64,000 bases of DNA from Epiperipatus broadwayi. Its lineage: Eukaryota; Onychophora; Udeonychophora; Euonychophora; Peripatidae. The notes beneath the pieces were generated by a model. That model was not told where the DNA came from. It ran no database searches and was given only the letters and a program-made list of their open reading frames with translations. The translations under genes and the position numbers were made by a program. Shown piece by piece: positions 58,837 through 64,000 of the stretch (its first letter is position 1; the number at the start of each line of letters is the position of its first letter). Location of the stretch: assembly GCA_028023455.1 (NCBI GenBank), contig JAQFVV010012672.1, positions 996,001 through 1,060,000 on the forward strand, written 5' to 3'.

Positions 58837-60219
58837 GTAATATTAAAAGCAATCAGAAAGTATTTCTATATACTGTTCAGAAATTTTATAAATAAGAGAT
58901 TACGATTTATATAATTGTCAGTTATTTATTTGAAGATATACGTAAAAAAAAAATTGATTTGTTAAAAAACATTTAAAAAAAAAAAATTGTTAAAAATATT
59001 TGAAAACTGTGAGAAATCTTTGTTTAATACCATATGTTAATAATTAATGAAAATGAGCTTAAAATATAAAGTTGTGAGCGAAAGTAAAATTAATATATGT
59101 AAATAAAAAATTAACACATTTTGTAAATATATAAACATATCTGAAGTGTTAGCTTCAATTACTATGCACAAAACATCATTTATTTTATTGTGAAAAAATT
59201 GACAAATCACCCTGATAATTCATATATTAGAAATCTTCCTTTATCAGTGGTATAGATGGATTTATAATAAAAGCCTGCAGTATTCAATATTCATGCTTTA
59301 AGCATCAAGTTAACCAATTTACTGGTATTTACATAAAACAAGAGGCTGTTATATTTGTGTAGATAATTGGCATCACTCCAAAATAATTGATTAAAGAAGA
59401 TACTGTAAAGTGATTTATCAATTTTTTTCAAGCTGTATTCAAATAATGATTGTTTCATGCATAAGTGTTAGAATTTCCATTGTCCCAGAGTTGTTTTAGA
59501 TAATATATATAAAACATTTTTATTGTCATGATGTATTAATTTTATTTTCTTGTAAATATTTTGGTAAAAAAACCTTTATTTAAAACCTTGAATTTCTTTT
59601 AATAGAAATTAAGCATTAAAAATATGATGCCCTAAGACATGGTGAGCAATTAGTAAAGGATGATATTTGTTTTTCTTTTAATGTTTTATACCATTCACAT
59701 GTGAAAAGGAGGCAAGTGTATTAATAAAAATTTTGTTATCTCATTTAAAATAAAATTGGAAAATATAATAATTTTATAAAATTATTATATAATTTTTTAA
59801 ATCTTAAAAAGTTTTATATTTAAAAAATAATAATTAAAAATTTAATAACATATGCAGTAAAATGTTGTCTTTATTTCATTGTGACAGATTTATATTTCAC
59901 TTTTTATATTACTAAAATTAATTGTATTTGAAATTGTTTTGCTTTGTATTCCAATTTTTGGAATATATTCTAAACTGCAAGTGTTCATTGGTTCTTTAAC
60001 AAGCTTGAAGAAAACTATTTTCTAAATCATTTGTTTATTTCAGTACTTCATATTTTAAAATATGGTAGTGATAATCTTGAATAATTATTTTTTGCTTATA
60101 TAAATTGATAATTCTCATATATGTTTAACTGTTGAACTATTTGGGCCATAAACTGTTCTTTAATCCCGGTTAGTTCTTATTATTGTGATAATATTGTATA
60201 TTCTAATGCACTGAATCTT

Positions 60220-60246
60220 CAGCACGAAATGTATCTTGGGGTCGTT
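60220..60246 (+). ncRNA. Truncated hammerhead at the 5' end of the family C insertion
   Basis: Only the 3' half is present: CAGCAC of stem II, GAAA, ATGTATC and TTGG. The CTGATGA side is cut off by the insertion boundary. Confidence 0.7.
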
Positions 60247-60598
60247 TGTCTTTTATTATATCTTTATTTATATGAATTTGAAAAGAATTGGGGAAGTGTA
60301 GAGGTGCTTATTATATTTATAAAGATATTACATACGGGACAGAGAAAGGTGAATAACTCCGTGTGTGTAAATTTTAAAAATCAGATATATTAATCTTTAA
60401 CTGAGGTTTAAAGTTTATATCTGTGCCTGAGATAATCTCTAGTTTTGAAAATGATTAGTAATAATCATTAGTGTATTTATCTGAAATGGATGGTATCAGA
60501 GTTGTGAGTGGAGGGAGTTTGACAATGGTAAATGAAAATGTAACAATTTACTCTAGATAAATACTTTGCATACAATAGGGACATATATGAGAGATAGT

Positions 60599-60651
60599 GA
60601 TCTGGACCAACTGATGAGTGCTGGTTCAGCACGAAATGCATCTTGGGGGTC
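60599..60651 (+). ncRNA. Hammerhead ribozyme, family C, intact
   Basis: Textbook type I fold: outer helix GATC/GGTC, internal loop, inner stem I CCAA/TTGG, core CTGATGA (60611-60617), perfect six-pair stem II GTGCTG/CAGCAC with loop GTT, GAAA (60633-60636), stem III AT-GC-AT, and cleavage expected after C60642 (ATC). No core base departs from consensus. Confidence 0.9.
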
Positions 60652-61164
60652 GTTTGTCTTTTATTCTATCTTTATTTATATGAATTTGAAAAGAATTGGG
60701 GAAGTGTGGAGGTGTTTATTATATCTATATGAATCTTTTTAATATGTTTTTTTTAAAAAAGATATTAATATTTTTTAAGGTTGTCGTCGATGAGCAACCA
60801 TATCCCACTGGATGGCACAGTTATCAAGCTAAAACTATAAAATATGATCATTCACGGGCCGTTAATTATAATTATTTTGATGTGTTTTTTGTAATGCGAA
60901 AATAAAAATAAAAGAAAATCGTCTTTTTTAAATATTATTTAATTTTAAATATTATTTTTTTATTAACGTATACAAATTAAATGATAATAATAAATGTAAA
61001 ATAAAATAAACAAATTACAATTTGATTCATCTTTTTTAGTTTTCTTTTTATTAAAAAAATCAATTTTCTATCGGAGATTTTTTTACTGGGGTTACGGCTT
61101 TTTTTTTTGTTGTTTACCGCTATTTTTTATTTCAAATAGAATGACAATTAAAAGTAAAAGTTGT

Positions 61165-61226
61165 TACGGTTAAGTTTAGGGTTAGCTTTAGGATTAGTTT
61201 TAGGGTTAGGTTTACGGTTAGTGTTC
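61165..61226. repeat. Degenerate TTAGGG-like tract
   Basis: A run of GGTTAAG, TTAGGGTTAG, TTTAGGATTAG and TTTAGGGTTAGG-like steps. It is an imperfect interstitial telomere-type repeat, embedded in a non-coding stretch from about 60770. Confidence 0.6.
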
Positions 61227-62427
61227 TGTTGTTTGTAACATCTATAAAATAAATGATAACAATAAATGTAAACTATATTCAACAAAGTATAACAGTAGTC
61301 GGAGAAAAGAAAGAAACTAAAACTTTTTTAAACAACGACAAATATATATATATATATATAAAATGTTTATAATATATGCTTTTTATGACATTTAAAAATA
61401 CAGTGTACAATTGTACTTTTCTTACTGGATATTTTTGTGTTAAAGCTCTTTTTTATTTCAAAAATATACACACAGTAGTGGAAGTGGTAAACTACCATTG
61501 AAAATCAAATGGTAGCATATTTTCTTATTATATCAGCTATCAGAAAATTAAATATTCACTATTTTCTAATTTTTCAAACTAATTTTTTTTTTTAGCTATT
61601 GTTTTGTCTACTATTAAATATTTTTATTATTAAAGGCAACATGATAAGTAACTAAAGTAAAAATTTTTAATTAAATATGCCTGCAAAACATGATCCTATT
61701 ACTACTGAAACAAATCACAAAAAAGGGAAACATAACTTGTGTTGTGCTTGAGCAGTCATTTTTATTACTTCATTATTTGTTTGATTATTTTGAAACAATC
61801 GTTTTTAATGTTAGCTAATAATAAATTATTTTTTATGCACTTTATATATTACAGTGGAAATTTTTTGTGAATGGTTTACTGTTTCTAATAATATCCAGCT
61901 TACACATAGAATGCTAAATTATGTATAATTGAAATAACCATAAGTGATAGATATTTTGGCTGTGAAAAGAATATGCTTTATAACCAATAGTAACATAGGA
62001 ATAGATATCTAAACAATATATTATTTATCTCTATTTTACATTGAATTGAATAATATTTAGCAGATATAACAAAAAGTGTGTTTATAATTAGATGCTATAA
62101 AAACTTTTCTTGATTAGTACTTCGATCAACATTTCTTGGAATAGCTCTCTATATACTTTTTTCACAATTGCCACTATTTTGCACACTTTCTTTTAAATAT
62201 GAACTATAAAATTCCACTTATATTATTCAATTTCTATTGGACATACATCCATTACTTCAATTTAAGTTAAAACATGAAGCATTACATGATCACTATCTCT
62301 TATACTAGCACATATTTGTTTATAAACAAAGCAAAACTCTCCATACAGTATTGCCATCCTGTGCCAACCAGAGTAATCAATGAATGCCAGAAGGCTTGTG
62401 CATAAAATCCCTATCTAATGCTTACTC

Positions 62428-62486
62428 ATCCAATATCCCCGGACTAGTTTCTGGCTTGTGGCCATCGTCAGTGAGGAGCTTTGGAT
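62428..62486 (-). ncRNA. Hammerhead ribozyme, family A copy 3, left arm
   Basis: Minus strand: ATCCAA/TTGGAT, TCCTCA/CGGGGA (last pair A/C mismatched), core CTGACGA, stem II TGGC/GCCA with loop CACAA, GAAA, stem III AC-TA-GT, cleavage after C. The core is intact; one stem I mismatch lies next to the cleavage site. Confidence 0.85.
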
Positions 62487-63024
62487 TTGAGAGCACTGCA
62501 CCTAGATCTTAGGATCTAATGCAATCCTCCAGCACTCACCTTTTATCTCTACTTAACTACAAAACTATGAGAATGAAATTGAAAAACACAAAAATGTTTT
62601 CAATCTAAGCTCAATAGCTTATATAGTCATATGGGTCTGAACTCAGTTCAGCACCCATACATTTTGGTGTCTTTGGCTCTTTAACAACCATAGCCACCAC
62701 TATCCTATTAAGCAGGATTGGTGTTAAACCATTAAGCATCAAGTATAAGTATAAGTGATAGTGATCATGTGATGCTTAATGGTTTAACACCAATCCTGCC
62801 TAATAGGATAATGATGGCTATGGTTGTTAAAGAGCCAAAGACACCAAAATGTATGGGTGCTGAACTGAGTTCAGACCCATATGACTATATAAGCTATTGA
62901 GCTTAGATTGAAAACATTTTTGTGTTTTTCAATTTCATTCTCATAGTTTTGTAGTTAAGTAGAGATAAAAGGTGGGTGCTGGAGGGTTGCATTAGATCCT
63001 AAGATCTAGGTGCAGTGCTTTCAG

Positions 63025-63083
63025 ATCCAAAGCTCCTCACTGATGATGGCCACAAGCCAGAAACTAGTCTGGGGATATTGGAT
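63025..63083 (+). ncRNA. Hammerhead ribozyme, family A copy 3, right arm (intact)
   Basis: Outer helix ATCCAA/TTGGAT, internal loop AGC against TA, inner stem I TCCTCA/TGGGGA, core CTGATGA (63040-63046), stem II TGGC/GCCA with loop CACAA, GAAA (63060-63063), stem III AC-TA-GT, cleavage expected after C63069. All core bases match consensus. The internal loop in stem I facing loop II is the arrangement that speeds natural hammerheads. Confidence 0.92.
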
Positions 63084-64000
63084 GAGTAGGCATTAGATAG
63101 GGATTTTATGCACAAGCCTTCTGGCATTCATTGATTACTCTGGTTGGCACAGGGTGGCAATACTGTATGGAGAGTTTTGCTTTGTTTAAAACATGAAGCT
63201 GATATATGAGTAATCATTAGATAGATAAATAATTAAATTTTAAATTGAAATTAATATTAAGATTTGTTATATATACATGAATTGATTCAATCTAGCAAAA
63301 TAAGATTAGTGGGGAAATAACACTAATATACTAATGTAATTAAAATAATTAACTATTTAGTTTTGAAATTACTTTAACATTAATGACCCCAAAATGTATA
63401 GATTTAATCTTACATTTATAATTGAACAAATATCATTCAGCCAAAATTTTTAAATAATAAATAAGTTTTAATTCTCTAGGTATTTAGTTTTTATGTTTTG
63501 ATTAAACTTTTTTTTTTTTTTGTATTTAACATAATTTTATTAAATATACTTATTAAATAACAGACAAAAAAGTTATCCATTTGATTTTTAAAATATTATT
63601 TCCTTGACTGGAAGCTTATTATATATATATATATTGTTGTGTGTATTTATAGTTTATTTAGTATTTCTTCATTTTTTTGATTTAATATTTGCTTATAAAC
63701 ATGCATTTTCCAGCATATGTTATTCTATATATCTTGAGGGAAAAAAAATTAAAACAAATTGCTTTATATATATTTTTTATCTGTGTATATGTATATGTAA
63801 ACAACTACAGTTGCAAAAATCTCTTCTCACATTATAAGGTATAAAAATATAAATATTTAAAAACAAAGGCTTTCAAAATAATTATTTTATTATTTCACTT
63901 TACTTGACTTATAATAATTAATAGTTTTTTTTTTTTTTTAGCTAATCTTCTAGATTTTATTGTGCAAATACAATGCTTATACTTAATGTTAGATTCAATC

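Larger units (their letters stand above)
60220..60729 (+). mobile_element. Ribozyme repeat family C, 1.25-unit tandem insertion
   Basis: A 407-bp period repeat: the block CAGCACGAAATG recurs at 60220 and 60627. The insertion begins inside hammerhead stem II, runs one full unit, passes a complete hammerhead (60599-60651) and ends about 80 bp beyond it. An 8-bp direct repeat TGAATCTT at 60212-60219 and 60730-60737 may be the target-site duplication. Non-coding. Confidence 0.75.
62281..63185. mobile_element. Ribozyme repeat family A, copy 3: 905-bp inverted dimer
   Basis: Perfect 14-bp target-site duplication TTAAAACATGAAGC at 62267-62280 and 63186-63199. Two arms of about 417 bp (62325-62741 and 62770-63186) are near-perfect inverted copies around a 28-bp spacer. 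The spacer and the left tail share the ATGATCACTAT / ATAGTGATCAT block. Each arm contains one hammerhead, pointing in opposite directions, so each DNA strand encodes one. There is no open frame. Such a palindrome could only persist if young or tolerated in an intron. Confidence 0.9.
58837..64000 (+). other. GCC2 intron 6 (partial)
   Basis: Starts with donor GTAATATT and has no acceptor with an open frame before the window ends. It contains a family C ribozyme dimer, a telomere-like degenerate repeat and the large inverted family A dimer. The stretches 58837-60219, 61260-62280 and 63200-64000 show only AT-rich sequence. Confidence 0.7.

Noticed and set aside
63809-63840. Possible next GCC2 exon after CTACAG
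   Set aside because: In the required phase 0 it reaches a stop (TAA) within nine codons and shows no coiled-coil character. The acceptor at 63941 also meets TAG at the fourth codon.

Overview
The window is AT-rich (my impression, not counted) animal DNA with spliced exons, GT/AG introns of 5-19 kb and many layers of transposable elements. It looks like an invertebrate. Degenerate TTAGGG-like repeats and a CR1-type element with PHD and SGNH domains fit a metazoan, perhaps a chelicerate-like arthropod, but I cannot fix the taxon from the sequence.

One host gene runs through the whole window on the + strand. Six coding exons (474-578, 5898-6002, 14362-17476, 29196-29392, 39400-39516, 58684-58836) join in compatible phases into about 1264 codons of coiled coil. 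One exon is unusually large at 3115 nt. The exon at 39400 encodes KLVAVKAKKEL, which as I recall it is identical to a segment of human GCC2 (GCC185), a trans-Golgi golgin whose gene also has a giant exon. The first exons and the C-terminal GRIP domain lie outside the window.

The introns are full of mobile elements. Intron 1 (579-5897) holds a small ribozyme element (1141-1403) and a hairpin repeat. Intron 2 (6003-14361) holds a dead reverse transcriptase, a pogo/Tigger-like MITE (8491-9362), a three-unit ribozyme array (9921-11008) and a second ribozyme repeat near 12.3 kb. Intron 3 (17477-29195) holds a tRNA-related foldback element, a 220-bp tandem duplication and a 3.4-kb hAT element (24070-27506) with a ribozyme element inserted in it. 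Intron 4 (29393-39399) holds a long-TIR element, a solo LTR (32484-34408), a foldback MITE and a decayed non-LTR retrotransposon (about 35187-38150, minus strand). Intron 5 (39517-58683) holds a three-level nest: a CR1-like element (about 45.8-57.3 kb) split by a solo LTR, which is itself split by a complete but non-coding LTR element (49761-54957). The downstream intron holds more ribozyme repeats, including a 905-bp near-perfect inverted dimer (62281-63185).

The most striking signal is a set of three unrelated repeat families, each carrying a hammerhead ribozyme fold (CUGANGA, stem II, GAAA, a two-base-pair stem III, and a stem I with an internal loop). The units are tandem or inverted. Five insertions from two of the families carry 13-14-bp target-site duplications, while a third-family insertion has only an 8-bp candidate. 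This matches the animal retrozyme / Penelope-associated ribozyme elements described in the literature. The inverted-dimer architecture and the coexistence of three families inside one host gene are what deserve follow-up.
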